A stretch of 64,000 nucleotides of DNA from Cedecea colo (GCF_011808225.1 NZ_SOYS01000001.1:510517-574516), one strand, 5' to 3'; shown: positions 8,914 to 17,057, numbered from the stretch's first letter. Made by a program: numbers and translations. Notes: generated from the letters alone by a model not told the origin.

Positions 8914-8926
8914 CTTGTATGGTAGT
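8914..8926 (+). promoter_or_regulatory. Operator-like motif, copy 1 (before the permease at 9163)
   Basis: CTTGTATGGTAGT occurs here and again, identical over 13 bp, at 10725-10737. A related inverted copy lies at 14983-14990. Each sits upstream of a transcription unit in the rsp/ydf sugar-acid region. The motif resembles the TTGTATG-type half sites of FadR-subfamily GntR regulators. RspR (YdfH) is the obvious candidate, but its gene is not in this window. Confidence 0.55.
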
Positions 8927-8984
8927 CTGGTGGGGCGGAGTTGTGAAATAACCGGGTGAATAGTAGTTATTTAAGACGAAAGTT

Positions 8985-9137
8985 ATGCACAAACAACCGG
9001 GCGATAAATCACATTTGCGCATCGCGTCAAATAAAAATGCCAGAAGCTGGCCGTATGAAACGGCTTCTCTGGCGCTGGCGCTTTTCGAAGACGGCACGCA
9101 GTACCCGGCCCTGGCAAAGGTTGCCTTCATTGATTAA
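8985..9137 (+). CDS. Small ORF or gene remnant before the permease
   Basis: A 50-codon frame starting MHKQPGDKSHL and ending ALAKVAFID, 25 bp upstream of the permease start. The C-terminal half (YETASLALALFEDGTQYPAL) looks protein-like and could be the tail of a lost enzyme gene, or a short leader peptide. The ribosome site is weak (GACGAAAG). I do not recognise a family. Its location after the operator-like motif at 8914 and before the permease means it would be on the same transcript. Homology to a longer enzyme would make it a remnant comparable to the rspA scar nearby. Confidence 0.3.
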   Translation: MHKQPGDKSHLRIASNKNARSWPYETASLALALFEDGTQYPALAKVAFID

Positions 9138-9162
9138 CGATTAACTTGCAAAGGAAATCTAA

Positions 9163-10452
9163 ATGGAAACAGGCGATTCACTTACTGCTTCGGCCCTCCG
9201 GCAAAAGCCTGCGCGAATACGAAAAATTCAGCTAGTCACGCTGACGCTGCTATTTATTGCGGGCATCGTAAATTTCTTAGACAGATCTTCCCTGAGCGTT
9301 GCCAGCGAGGCCATTCGCGGCGAGCTTGGGCTTTCGGCAACGGAATTAGGGGTTTTACTCTCGGCTTTCTCGCTTTCTTATGGCTTTGCACAACTTCCTT
9401 CAGGTCTGTTAATCGATCGCTTTGGTTCACGTCTGGTGTTAGGCGGCGGCCTGATCCTGTGGTCATTGATGCAGGCACTGACCGGCATCGTGAATTCCTT
9501 TAGCCATTTTATTTTATTGCGCATCGGGTTAGGTATCGGTGAAGCACCCTTTATGCCTGCCGGGGTGAAATCCATTACCGACTGGTACGTTGCAAAAGAG
9601 CGCGGTAAGGCGTTAGGTATTTTTAATTCTTCGACGGTGCTGGGGCAGGCCATTGCTCCGCCCGCGTTAGTATTGATGCAGATAGCCTGGGGCTGGCGCA
9701 CGATGTTTGTGGTCATTGGCCTTGCGGGCATACTCGTCGGCGTGTGCTGGTACGTCTGGTATCGTAACCGTGACAAATTTGCGTTGCAGAAAGACGAGCA
9801 GCACTACCTGGCGACACCGTCTGTTCCACAACCACAACTGAGTCTGAAAGAGTGGGGAGCCTTATTTAAACGCCGTACCGTCTGGGGCATGATTCTGGGT
9901 TTTTCTGGCGTGAATTATACAGGTTGGTTATATATCGCGTGGCTGCCTTCTTATCTACAGGCACAGCAAGGATTTAGCCTTGCGAAAACAGGATGGGTTG
10001 CGGCAATCCCATTCCTTGCAGCCGCGCTGGGGATGTGGTGTAACGGTTTTGTGCTGGACGCGTGTGCAAAACGTGGTTTCGACCTGGCAAAAACACGCAA
10101 AACGGCCATCGTGACGGGGCTTGTGCTCTCGGCTTCAGGTACGCTGCTCGTCGTTCAGTCGACAACGCCTGCGGCAGCGGTCGCCTTTATTTCCATGGCG
10201 TTATTCTGCGTCCATTTTGCCGGCACCTCTGCCTGGGGATTAGTGCAGGTAATGGTATCGGAAGCTAAGGTCGCTTCGGTCGCATCGATTCAGAACTTCG
10301 GCAGTTTTGTGTTCGCTTCTTTTGCACCTGTTGTAACCGGTTGGGTCGTGGACACTACCGGATCTTTTGATCTGGCTTTAATTATTGCTGCCTGTGTCAC
10401 ATTCTTGGGCGCATTGTGTTACGCCTTTATCGTCAAAAATAATGTGGAATAA
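9163..10452 (+). CDS. MFS transporter, anion:cation symporter family (sugar acid uptake)
   Basis: A 429-residue permease with 12 predicted helices. The signatures LDRSSLSVASEAIRGELGLS, GLLIDRFGSR and RIGLGIGEAPFMPAGVKS are typical of the anion:cation symporter family (ExuT, GudP, DgoT, GarP), which import hexuronates, aldarates or galactonate with protons. The start has a clean AAAGGAAAT ribosome site. It forms its own unit between the operator-like motif at 8914 and a terminator at 10489. The neighbouring rspB and ydfI (sugar-acid or sugar-alcohol dehydrogenase families) support a sugar-acid substrate, but the exact compound cannot be read from sequence. Confidence 0.85.
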   Translation: METGDSLTASALRQKPARIRKIQLVTLTLLFIAGIVNFLDRSSLSVASEAIRGELGLSATELGVLLSAFSLSYGFAQLPSGLLIDRFGSRLVLGGGLILWSLMQALTGIVNSFSHFILLRIGLGIGEAPFMPAGVKSITDWYVAKERGKALGIFNSSTVLGQAIAPPALVLMQIAWGWRTMFVVIGLAGILVGVCWYVWYRNRDKFALQKDEQHYLATPSVPQPQLSLKEWGALFKRRTVWGMILGFSGVNYTGWLYIAWLPSYLQAQQGFSLAKTGWVAAIPFLAAALGMWCNGFVLDACAKRGFDLAKTRKTAIVTGLVLSASGTLLVVQSTTPAAAVAFISMALFCVHFAGTSAWGLVQVMVSEAKVASVASIQNFGSFVFASFAPVVTGWVVDTTGSFDLALIIAACVTFLGALCYAFIVKNNVE

Positions 10453-10488
10453 CGTTCCCATTCCTCTCAGCCTTGTTTAAGGATGATG

Positions 10489-10523
10489 TACGGCGGTTTA
10501 TGTATCCGGCCGCCGTATTTTTT
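10489..10523 (+). terminator. Rho-independent terminator after the first permease
   Basis: An 8-bp stem TACGGCGG / CCGCCGTA, with a loop of about 13 nt, is followed directly by TTTTTTG. It lies 37 bp after the permease stop and separates that gene from the rsp cluster. Confidence 0.85.
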
Positions 10524-10595
10524 GTCCGCTCTCTGCGGGCGCATTACTCATCGCTATAGCCCATCTTCTCAATGCGCCAGGCTGTCTTTCACCCT

Positions 10596-10629
10596 ATAGC
10601 CACGCTTGCTGGGACAGATGCGTGGCTAT
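10596..10629. terminator. Second hairpin in the gap before the rspA remnant
   Basis: A perfect 10-bp stem (ATAGCCACGC / GCGTGGCTAT) with a 14-nt loop, followed by TCTTTTCC. It lies 70 bp downstream of the main terminator. It may be a back-up terminator or a regulatory palindrome. The U-tract is interrupted, so confidence is moderate. Confidence 0.5.
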
Positions 10630-10724
10630 TCTTTTCCTTCTTTCCTGCGCTGCCCGCCGCTTGTTTTCCAGTGCAAAATTCACACATAAAATGTGACTCA
10701 GTCCGTCAAAATCAGTTAAATATA

Positions 10725-10737
10725 CTTGTATGGTAGT
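10725..10737 (+). promoter_or_regulatory. Operator-like motif, copy 2 (before the rspA remnant and rspB operon)
   Basis: The 13-bp sequence is identical to the copy at 8914. A -10-like TATACT (10721-10726) overlaps its left end, so a bound protein would block the promoter. This is the expected arrangement for a GntR-family repressor operator. The transcript would start near 10733 and run through the rspA remnant, the second permease, rspB and perhaps ydfJ. Confidence 0.6.
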
Positions 10738-10801
10738 AGGCGCGAGGGTAATTTTAGCCATATTGTGGCTCTCTGCATCTACCCGCGTTAAGGAAAGCAG
10801 A

Positions 10802-10963
10802 ATGAAAATTGTTAAGACAGAAGTGCCTGTTTCCTGTCCCGGTCGTAACTTTGTCACGCTGAAAATCACCACTGACAAAGGACTGACGGGCGCTGGCGAC
10901 GCCACGTTAAAGGGCCGTGAATTACCGGTAGCCCGGCTGGAAGACGGCACGCTGTGGAACTGA
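10802..10963 (+). pseudogene. rspA: rspA remnant: N- and C-terminal ends fused in frame
   Basis: This 53-residue frame begins like RspA, a mannonate/altronate-dehydratase-family protein of about 404 residues: [20 protein letters not shown], then [20 protein letters not shown]. It jumps directly to the last residues of RspA ([13 protein letters not shown]), ending one residue early because the final Trp codon is replaced by TGA. About 350 internal codons, including the whole enolase-type catalytic barrel, are missing. The junction lies where the two ends could share a few bases (GAATTA/CTGCCGGTAGC), which suggests a short-homology deletion. The ribosome site (AAGGAAAGCAG) and the in-frame reading are preserved, so the stub may still be translated. 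It cannot be an active dehydratase. Confidence 0.9.
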
Positions 10964-11022
10964 TAAGACAAGAAAATCTGGCCAGGGACGGCAGCGAAAT
11001 CAACCCTATAAATAAAGGTTAA

Positions 11023-12363
11023 GTGATGATGATCAGCTCAGTCGATATTAAAAATGAAGTGGATAATACGCCGGTCATTCGACGCGTTGCTGCGGCATCT
11101 GCAATAGGCACCGCCGCTGAATACTATGATTTCTTTGCCTATGGCACTGCCGCCGTGCTCTTTTTTGGGCACTTATTCTTTCCCAGCGAAGATCCGTTAA
11201 TCAGTACGCTTGCCGCCTTTGCGACGTACGCCGTTGGTTTTCTCGCTCGTCCACTAGGCGGGATTATATTCGGACATATAGGCGATAAGGTCGGGCGGAA
11301 AAAAGCGCTGGTAATCACCATTCTGATTGTGGGGTTAGGGACATTCTGCATCGGCCTTTTACCCACCTATGAAAAAATTGGCATCTGGGCGCCGGTACTT
11401 TTAATTTTCATTCGCGTTTTGCAGGGCTTTGGCGTCGGGGGAGAGCAGGCGGGTGCCGTGCTGATGACCGCTGAATATGCCGTTCCGGCGCGACGCGGAT
11501 TTTTCGCCAGTTGGGTGCAGATTGGCGCACCGGTAGGGTTTTTACTGCCGCTGGCGCTGTTTGCCCTGCTTAATGCCACTTTATCCCCGGAAGCGATGAT
11601 GGACTATGGCTGGCGCATTCCGTTCCTGCTTAGCCTGTTATTAGTCATCGTTGGATTATTTATCCGCCTGAAAATCGATGAGTCACCGGTTTTTGCGCAG
11701 ATTCGGGAAACCAAAGCCGAAGAGTCACGCCCGTTAGTTGAGGTTATTCGCGATTTTCCAGCAATCATTGCCAAGGGCGTCTGTGCAAAGTTAATCGAAG
11801 CCTGCACGTTTGCCATGTTCACCGTTATCGTGCTGGCATACGGTAAGGCCAATAATCTGGACGCCAATATTTTAATGGAAACCATGATTGTCGCCATTAT
11901 TCTGGAGATAATCATGATCCCTCTCATGGGCGCCCTCTGCGATAAAACTGGCCGCAAACCCGTTTATATTTTTGGTGCCTTATTACAGGTAATAATGATT
12001 GTGCCGTTCTTCCTTGCGATTAATCAGGACAGCTTCTGGTTAACGCAACTGGTAATGATTCTGGTACTTAGCATCGGCCACAGCATGTGTTATGCGCCAC
12101 AGGCTTCTTATTTCCCGGAGCTTTTCCCAACGCCTATTCGCTGTAGCGGTATCGCATTAATCTGGCAGGTAGGTTCGTTAATCGGCAGCGGACTGCTGGG
12201 GCTGGTTGCCGTGAAAATATTGCAGATGACCGGCGGGCATTATTACGGCCTGGCTACCTACGTTATCGTTTTGGGGGTTATTTCAGTTATCGGCCTCCTT
12301 ATGATGCCGGAAACTGCACCATTACGGCTGAAAAAAGAATATCAGCAATGGCATCAACATTAA
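11023..12363 (+). CDS. MFS transporter, metabolite:H+ symporter (MHS) family
   Basis: A 446-residue permease with 12 helices. The MHS-family motifs are clear: GTAAEYYDFFAYGTAA in helix 1, HIGDKVGRKKAL in the loop between helices 2 and 3, and the RVLQGFGVGGEQAGAVLMTA segment. Relatives carry shikimate, alpha-ketoglutarate, proline/betaine and sugar acids. Three in-frame ATGs occur at the start (11023-11031) after AAAGGTTAAG; the first is annotated. It lies between the rspA remnant and rspB, where E. coli has no permease. A second MHS permease (ydfJ) follows rspB, so the two may be partly redundant or carry different substrates. Confidence 0.87.
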   Translation: MMMISSVDIKNEVDNTPVIRRVAAASAIGTAAEYYDFFAYGTAAVLFFGHLFFPSEDPLISTLAAFATYAVGFLARPLGGIIFGHIGDKVGRKKALVITILIVGLGTFCIGLLPTYEKIGIWAPVLLIFIRVLQGFGVGGEQAGAVLMTAEYAVPARRGFFASWVQIGAPVGFLLPLALFALLNATLSPEAMMDYGWRIPFLLSLLLVIVGLFIRLKIDESPVFAQIRETKAEESRPLVEVIRDFPAIIAKGVCAKLIEACTFAMFTVIVLAYGKANNLDANILMETMIVAIILEIIMIPLMGALCDKTGRKPVYIFGALLQVIMIVPFFLAINQDSFWLTQLVMILVLSIGHSMCYAPQASYFPELFPTPIRCSGIALIWQVGSLIGSGLLGLVAVKILQMTGGHYYGLATYVIVLGVISVIGLLMMPETAPLRLKKEYQQWHQH

Positions 12364-12427
12364 TTGCCGGGCCTGTTTTTCAGTCCGCCAGGATAAAACT
12401 TAGTAATTTATTAAAAGGAGAGATTAA

Positions 12428-13441
12428 ATGAAAAGTATCACTATTCAACAACCGGGAACGCTTGTTATTGAAGAGCGCCCGCAGATTAAACCACAGCCTG
12501 GCGAGGTGCGTATTCGTGTGACAAGCGCGGGGATTTGTGGCTCTGATATCCATATTTATCGCGGCCACAACCCGTTCGCGAAATATCCTCGCGTTATCGG
12601 CCATGAGTTCTTTGGCCAGATAGATGCGACAGGCGAAGGCGTTGACGCTTCCCGCATTGGTGAGCGGGTGGTCGGCGACCCGGTGGTCAGTTGCGGCCAT
12701 TGTTACCCTTGCTCCGTTGGGCGGCCTAACGTTTGTACGCAACTGCAGGTAATTGGCGTGCATCGCGACGGCGGTTTCAGCGAATACGTCACGTTGCCTG
12801 CAAAAAACGCGTACGTAGTGCCCGACAGCATTCCGGATAACGAAGCTACGATGGTTGAGCCTTTTACCATTGCTGCCAACATCTGTAACCAGATGAACCC
12901 CGGCCCGCTGGATACGGCGCTGATCTACGGCGCGGGGCCGATGGGGCTGACCACCATTCAGGTTCTGCGCGGCGTTTACGGTGTAAAAGAAATCCTCGTG
13001 GCCGATCGTATTGATGAACGTCTGGCGATGGCGCAGGCCAACGGTGCGCATCGCATAATTAATAACGCGAACCGCGAGCTGAAAGCCGAGCTGGAGGCGT
13101 CAGGTATCCGGCCAACGTTAATCATTGATGCCGCCTGCCATCCGTCCATATTGCCGGAGGCTATCAGCCTTGCATCGCCCGCCGCGCGCATTGGAATTAT
13201 GGGATTCTCATCTGACCCTTGCGTCCTTAATCAACAGAGTATCACCAGCAAAGAACTCACTATTTACAGCTCACGTTTAAACAGTAAACGCTTCCCGCAG
13301 GTCATTAGCTGGATGGCGGAGCAAAAAATACGGCCAGAGAAATTAATCACCCACCAGTTCGCTTATACGCAGGTGACTGAAGCGATGGAAATCTTCGAGA
13401 AAGACCAGCAGCGATGCTGCAAGGTTCTCCTGAAATTCTAA
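12428..13441 (+). CDS. rspB: RspB, zinc-dependent alcohol/sugar-acid dehydrogenase
   Basis: A 337-residue medium-chain dehydrogenase (E. coli RspB 339) with strong identity throughout. The catalytic zinc ligands are C37, H59 and E60 (in RVIGHEFFG), and the structural zinc Cys are C89, C92, C95 and C103. The nucleotide-binding turn YGAGPMGL lies near residue 168, and DAACHPSILPEAISLASP is nearly identical to E. coli. RspB resembles L-idonate/L-gulonate-type dehydrogenases; RspA/RspB have been tied to starvation signalling and sugar-acid metabolism. Its partner rspA is destroyed here while rspB looks intact. The ribosome site is good (AAAAGGAGAG). Confidence 0.92.
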   Translation: MKSITIQQPGTLVIEERPQIKPQPGEVRIRVTSAGICGSDIHIYRGHNPFAKYPRVIGHEFFGQIDATGEGVDASRIGERVVGDPVVSCGHCYPCSVGRPNVCTQLQVIGVHRDGGFSEYVTLPAKNAYVVPDSIPDNEATMVEPFTIAANICNQMNPGPLDTALIYGAGPMGLTTIQVLRGVYGVKEILVADRIDERLAMAQANGAHRIINNANRELKAELEASGIRPTLIIDAACHPSILPEAISLASPAARIGIMGFSSDPCVLNQQSITSKELTIYSSRLNSKRFPQVISWMAEQKIRPEKLITHQFAYTQVTEAMEIFEKDQQRCCKVLLKF

Positions 13442-13502
13442 GCAACGTCCTCCTTACCTGAAGATTTGCTGTATCCACAACGATAAGTTACAGGGATGAA
13501 AA

Positions 13503-14900
13503 ATGAATACAACAATGCTAAACAAGGCTCAGCCGGAAAGAAGCACCGCTGATTTAATTAAAGCGGCCGTATCCGGCTGGCTCGGCACCGCGCTGGAATT
13601 TATGGATTTTCAACTTTATTCTCTGGGTGCCGCTCTGGTGTTCCACGAAATATTTTTTCCAGAACAGTCGGCGGCGATGGCGCTGATTCTGGCGATGGGA
13701 ACCTATGGCGCGGGATATATCGCCCGTATTGCAGGCGCATTTATTTTTGGCCGCATGGGCGACACTATCGGCCGTAAAAAAGTATTGTTTATCACTATCA
13801 CTATGATGGGAATTTGCACCACGTTAATTGGCGTATTACCGACCTACGCGCAAATTGGCATATTCGCCCCGTTACTACTGGTGCTCCTGCGAATTATCCA
13901 GGGGCTTGGGGCAGGGGCAGAGATATCGGGTGCGGGCACGATGCTTGCGGAATATGCGCCAAAGGGTAAGCGCGGCATTATTTCTTCGCTGGTCGCCATG
14001 GGCACCAACTGCGGCACGTTATCGGCAACGGCCATCTGGGCCGTGATGTTCTTCTTCCTCACTAAAGAAGAGCTGCTGGCCTGGGGCTGGCGTGTACCGT
14101 TCCTGGCAAGCGCCGTGGTGATGATTTTTGCCATCTGGCTGCGACTGAACCTTAAAGAAAGCCCGGTCTTTGAAAAGGTCAGCGACAAAGCAGGCGCCAG
14201 CGTTGCCGCGCAACCGGCTGCGGATAAAACGCACTCTCTGGGCGCAATGTTCACCAGCAAGTCGTTCTGGCTGGCAACCGGGCTACGTTTTGGTCAGGCG
14301 GGCAACTCAGGCTTAATCCAGACATTTCTGGCCGGTTATCTGGTGCAAACCTTGCTGTTTGAAAAAAGCATTCCAACCGATGCGCTGATGATTAGCTCCG
14401 TGATTGGCTTTATTACTATCCCGCTGCTGGGCTGGCTGTCCGACAAAATGGGCCGTCGTATTCCTTATATTATCGTCAGCGTTTCTTCGATCGTTCTCGC
14501 TTATCCGATGCTGTCGATGATTATGGATAAGGGTAACGATGTGAACGTGATTATGGCCTCAATCGTCATTATCCATAACGTGGCGGTGCTGGGGCTGTTT
14601 GCGCTGGAAAACATCACCATGGCGGAAATCTTCGGTTCCCGTAATCGCTTTACACGCATGGCGATTTCTAAAGAAGCAGGCGGCCTGGTGGCCGTTGGCT
14701 TTGGACCGGTACTGGCGGGGATTTTCGTCAATGTGACCGACGCCTGGTGGCCTATCGTGGTGATGATGATCGTTTACTCCATCATTGGGCTAGTTTCCGC
14801 CGTTATCATGCCGGAAGTGAAAGACCGCGACCTTAGCGCGCTGGAAGACGCCGCGGAGAAGCCAGAAGCACAGCGGGCGGGCACATCGTTACCTGTCTGA
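13503..14900 (+). CDS. ydfJ: YdfJ, MHS-family permease, full length
   Basis: A 465-residue 12-helix permease. The sequence matches E. coli YdfJ along its length (MDFQLYSLGAALVFHEIFFP, GAGAEISGAGTMLAEYAPKG, MPEVKDRDLSALEDAAE). In E. coli K-12 ydfJ lacks its N-terminus because the Qin prophage inserted there. Here the N-terminal 30 residues and first helix (ADLIKAAVSGWLGTALEF) are present, so this copy shows the ancestral form. The start follows AGGGATGAAAA. It lies 61 bp after rspB and probably shares its transcript. The substrate is unknown but likely a sugar acid. Confidence 0.92.
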   Translation: MNTTMLNKAQPERSTADLIKAAVSGWLGTALEFMDFQLYSLGAALVFHEIFFPEQSAAMALILAMGTYGAGYIARIAGAFIFGRMGDTIGRKKVLFITITMMGICTTLIGVLPTYAQIGIFAPLLLVLLRIIQGLGAGAEISGAGTMLAEYAPKGKRGIISSLVAMGTNCGTLSATAIWAVMFFFLTKEELLAWGWRVPFLASAVVMIFAIWLRLNLKESPVFEKVSDKAGASVAAQPAADKTHSLGAMFTSKSFWLATGLRFGQAGNSGLIQTFLAGYLVQTLLFEKSIPTDALMISSVIGFITIPLLGWLSDKMGRRIPYIIVSVSSIVLAYPMLSMIMDKGNDVNVIMASIVIIHNVAVLGLFALENITMAEIFGSRNRFTRMAISKEAGGLVAVGFGPVLAGIFVNVTDAWWPIVVMMIVYSIIGLVSAVIMPEVKDRDLSALEDAAEKPEAQRAGTSLPV

Positions 14901-14982
14901 GGAAAACAAACGTGAGTTGTCATACATCTTTTTGCTTTATGTCATACCAAATGACTGAAGTTTAATCCAAATCAAAAAGCAG

Positions 14983-14990
14983 CCTACCAT
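14983..14990 (-). promoter_or_regulatory. Operator-like motif, copy 3 (before ydfI)
   Basis: On the minus strand the core TATGGTAG matches the two other copies over 8 bp, within the sequence CTGCTATGGTAGGCT. It lies about 50 bp upstream of the ydfI start. It is shorter and inverted relative to copies 1 and 2, so this is a weaker call. Confidence 0.4.
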
Positions 14991-15039
14991 AGCAGGTAAT
15001 CTGTGGCTGTCCGATGTTCTTTTAACAGCGAGTTTTAAA

Positions 15040-16491
15040 ATGGAAAACAAGCTCTTATCTGCAAAAGCCATAGTTCCGCATTACGATCGTAGCAAACTGG
15101 TTCCGCGTATCGTTCATTTGGGTTTTGGCGCGTTTCATCGTGCCCACCAGGCGGTGTACACCGATATCCTTGCTCAGGAACACGGCAGCGACTGGGGTTA
15201 CTGTGAAGTGAACCTGATTGGCGGCGAGCAGCAAATTGCCGATCTCAGGCAGCAGGATAATCTCTACAGCGTGGCGGAAATGTCTGCCAGTGCCTGGCAG
15301 TGTCGTGTGGTTGGCGTAGTGAAAAAAGCGCTCCACGCCCGGACAGACGGTCTGGAGGCGATATTCGATGCCATGACGCAGCCCGAAGTGGCAATTGTTT
15401 CTCTCACCGTGACTGAAAAGGGATACTGCCATGCGCCCGCCACGGGAACGATCTTACAGGATCATCCGCTTATCGTGCACGACCTGGCAAATCCTCATCA
15501 GCCGCAGTCCGCACCTGGCGTGATTGTCGAGGCGCTGGCCCGCCGTAAAGCCGCGGGTTTACCGGCATTCAGCGTCATGTCCTGCGATAACATGCCCGAG
15601 AACGGCCACGTAACCCGTAACGTTGTGACCGCTTATGCGGATGCGCTCGACCCGCAGTTAGGCGCGTGGATCAAAGCCAACGTTACGTTCCCGTCAACGA
15701 TGGTCGATCGCATTGTACCGGCTGTGACGCCAGAGACCCTTGCTCAGGTAGCACAGGCAACCGGCGTTGCCGATCCGGCCGCTGTCGCCTGCGAGCCTTT
15801 CCGCCAGTGGGTTATCGAAGATAACTTCGTTGCTGGCCGTCCGGAGTGGGAAAAGGCCGGCGCCGAACTGGTGGCAGACGTTCTGCCTTATGAAGAGATG
15901 AAGCTGCGCATGCTTAACGGTAGCCACTCCTTGCTGGCTTATCTGGGCTATCTCGCGGGTTATCAGCATATTTCTGACTGCATGCAGGACGAAAACTATC
16001 GCCGTGCTGCGCGCCAACTGATGCTGAGTGAGCAGGCGCCTACGCTAAAAGTAACGGGCGTTGATTTAGGCCAGTATGCGGATTCGCTTATTGCGCGCTA
16101 CACCAATCCGGCGCTGCGCCACCGCACCTGGCAAATCGCCATGGACGGCAGCCAGAAGCTTCCGCAGCGCTGGCTGGACGCTATTCGCTGGCACCTCGCA
16201 CACGGCAGTCGTTTTGACCTGCTGGCCCTGGGCGTAGCCGGATGGATGCGTTACGTCGGCGGCGTTGATGAGCAGGGCGAAAAAATCGACATCAGCGATC
16301 CGCTCCTGCCAACAATTCAGCAGGCGGTAGCCTCAAGCCAGGAAGGGGAAGCCCGCGTTCAGGCTTTGTTAGGGCTGAAAACTATCTTTGGTGAGGATCT
16401 GCCTGCTAACGAGCGATTCGTTAAACAGGTTACCGGGGCTTATCTGACGCTGCGTGAGTATGGCGCAAAAGCGACGGTGGCAAAATACTAA
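15040..16491 (+). CDS. ydfI: YdfI, mannitol/fructuronate reductase-family dehydrogenase
   Basis: A 483-residue long-chain NAD-dependent dehydrogenase of the UxuB/MtlK family (E. coli YdfI 486). The N-terminal Rossmann region is [19 protein letters not shown]. The catalytic signature [12 protein letters not shown] and the conserved [19 protein letters not shown] Lys/Asn/His cluster are intact. The family reduces keto-sugar acids such as fructuronate or tagaturonate to mannonate or altronate. It follows ydfJ with about 139 bp that contain an operator-like motif, so it is likely its own unit. A 9-bp hairpin follows at 16502. Confidence 0.92.
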   Translation: MENKLLSAKAIVPHYDRSKLVPRIVHLGFGAFHRAHQAVYTDILAQEHGSDWGYCEVNLIGGEQQIADLRQQDNLYSVAEMSASAWQCRVVGVVKKALHARTDGLEAIFDAMTQPEVAIVSLTVTEKGYCHAPATGTILQDHPLIVHDLANPHQPQSAPGVIVEALARRKAAGLPAFSVMSCDNMPENGHVTRNVVTAYADALDPQLGAWIKANVTFPSTMVDRIVPAVTPETLAQVAQATGVADPAAVACEPFRQWVIEDNFVAGRPEWEKAGAELVADVLPYEEMKLRMLNGSHSLLAYLGYLAGYQHISDCMQDENYRRAARQLMLSEQAPTLKVTGVDLGQYADSLIARYTNPALRHRTWQIAMDGSQKLPQRWLDAIRWHLAHGSRFDLLALGVAGWMRYVGGVDEQGEKIDISDPLLPTIQQAVASSQEGEARVQALLGLKTIFGEDLPANERFVKQVTGAYLTLREYGAKATVAKY

Positions 16492-16501
16492 ACCATTATG
16501 C

Positions 16502-16526
16502 GGCCTTCTTCGCCAGCAAGAAGGCC
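16502..16526 (+). terminator. Hairpin after ydfI
   Basis: A perfect 9-bp stem GGCCTTCTT / AAGAAGGCC with a 7-nt loop lies 10 bp after the ydfI stop. It is followed by CGTTATGG rather than a T-run, so it is a weak terminator or an RNA-protecting hairpin. Confidence 0.55.
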
Positions 16527-16612
16527 CGTTATGGGATGACCTGCGGCGTTTTGGCAGGTATATTTTGCGGGATATCGCGATTCCTCGCGCCAATGTAATT
16601 AAGGTAACTCTA

Positions 16613-16906
16613 ATGGCAAAGCATCCCGTCGGTAAGCATCTGCGCGCGCCCGTCACGTTCAACGATAAAAACGTATTGATTTACGTCGTGCGTGGTTCAC
16701 AAATTGAACATATGCCGGCGGACGAAGACGACGATTATCCGGGCGATATGCAGATGCTGATGCCGCAACTGACCAAAGATTTTGATTCGGAATTAAACAG
16801 CTCGCTTGCGGAATGCGCATCGGGCGATGTAATTGTCTTTATGTGCACGACCGATTTTATTTTTGAATATGGTTATTCGACGGTTAAAGCGTTACGCAGC
16901 GCATAA
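16613..16906 (+). CDS. Small acidic protein of unknown function
   Basis: A 97-residue protein. The start at 16613 is chosen because AAGGTAAC lies just upstream; the frame is open back to 16454, but that part overlaps ydfI. The protein has a basic N-terminus (MAKHPVGKHLR), an acidic run (ADEDDDYPGD) and a C-terminal part with two Cys (AECASG, FMCTTD). No signal peptide or membrane segment is visible. I do not recognise the family. It is followed by a strong palindrome shared with the convergent lipoprotein gene. Confidence 0.6.
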   Translation: MAKHPVGKHLRAPVTFNDKNVLIYVVRGSQIEHMPADEDDDYPGDMQMLMPQLTKDFDSELNSSLAECASGDVIVFMCTTDFIFEYGYSTVKALRSA

Positions 16907-16912
16907 AACCAA

Positions 16913-16930
16913 ACCCCGGCGTGCCGGGGT
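16913..16930 (-). terminator. Palindromic terminator between convergent small genes
   Basis: ACCCCGGC / GCCGGGGT is a perfect 8-bp palindrome with a 2-nt centre. On the minus strand it is followed by TTGGTTTTAT. It lies 10 bp before the stop of the His-rich lipoprotein gene and 6 bp after the 97-aa gene, so it can serve both. Confidence 0.7.
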
Positions 16931-16940
16931 CCGTCTGCTT

Positions 16941-17057
16941 TTAGTGACGATGATAATGGTGGTGCCCGCCGCCGTGATGATATCCGTCGTGCCAGATGCA
17001 GCCGCTTAAAGAAAGTACTATTGCCAGGCTGGTCAGAACTAATAAAATTTTTTTCAT
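16941..17057 (-). CDS. Tiny histidine-rich lipoprotein
   Basis: A 38-residue frame: residues 1-18 form a hydrophobic signal, followed by the lipobox LSGC at 17-20 (Cys20). The mature peptide of 19 residues contains eight His in a Gly/His/Tyr run (IWHDGYHHGGGHHHYHRH). The modified Cys would anchor it in the membrane, and the His cluster could bind Ni, Co, Cu or Zn. It lies next to an RcnB-like gene on the same strand, which fits metal handling. The start is AUG with a weak ribosome site (GGTAATACACC). Translation is not proven, but signal, lipobox and composition together make it a convincing gene. Confidence 0.7.
   Translation of the reverse strand: MKKILLVLTSLAIVLSLSGCIWHDGYHHGGGHHHYHRH

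Larger units (their letters stand above)
8819..9162. other. Leader region before the sugar-acid permease
   Basis: This 344-bp gap holds one repeat of the CTTGTATGGTAGT motif (8914-8926) and one 50-codon open frame (8985-9137), each listed separately. I see no terminator after ynfA with a convincing U-tract and no RNA gene. Confidence 0.5.

Noticed and set aside
10681-10720. CRP site (TGTGACTCAGT) before the rspA remnant
   Set aside because: Only the left half TGTGA matches. The right half at the correct spacing is not TCACA-like.
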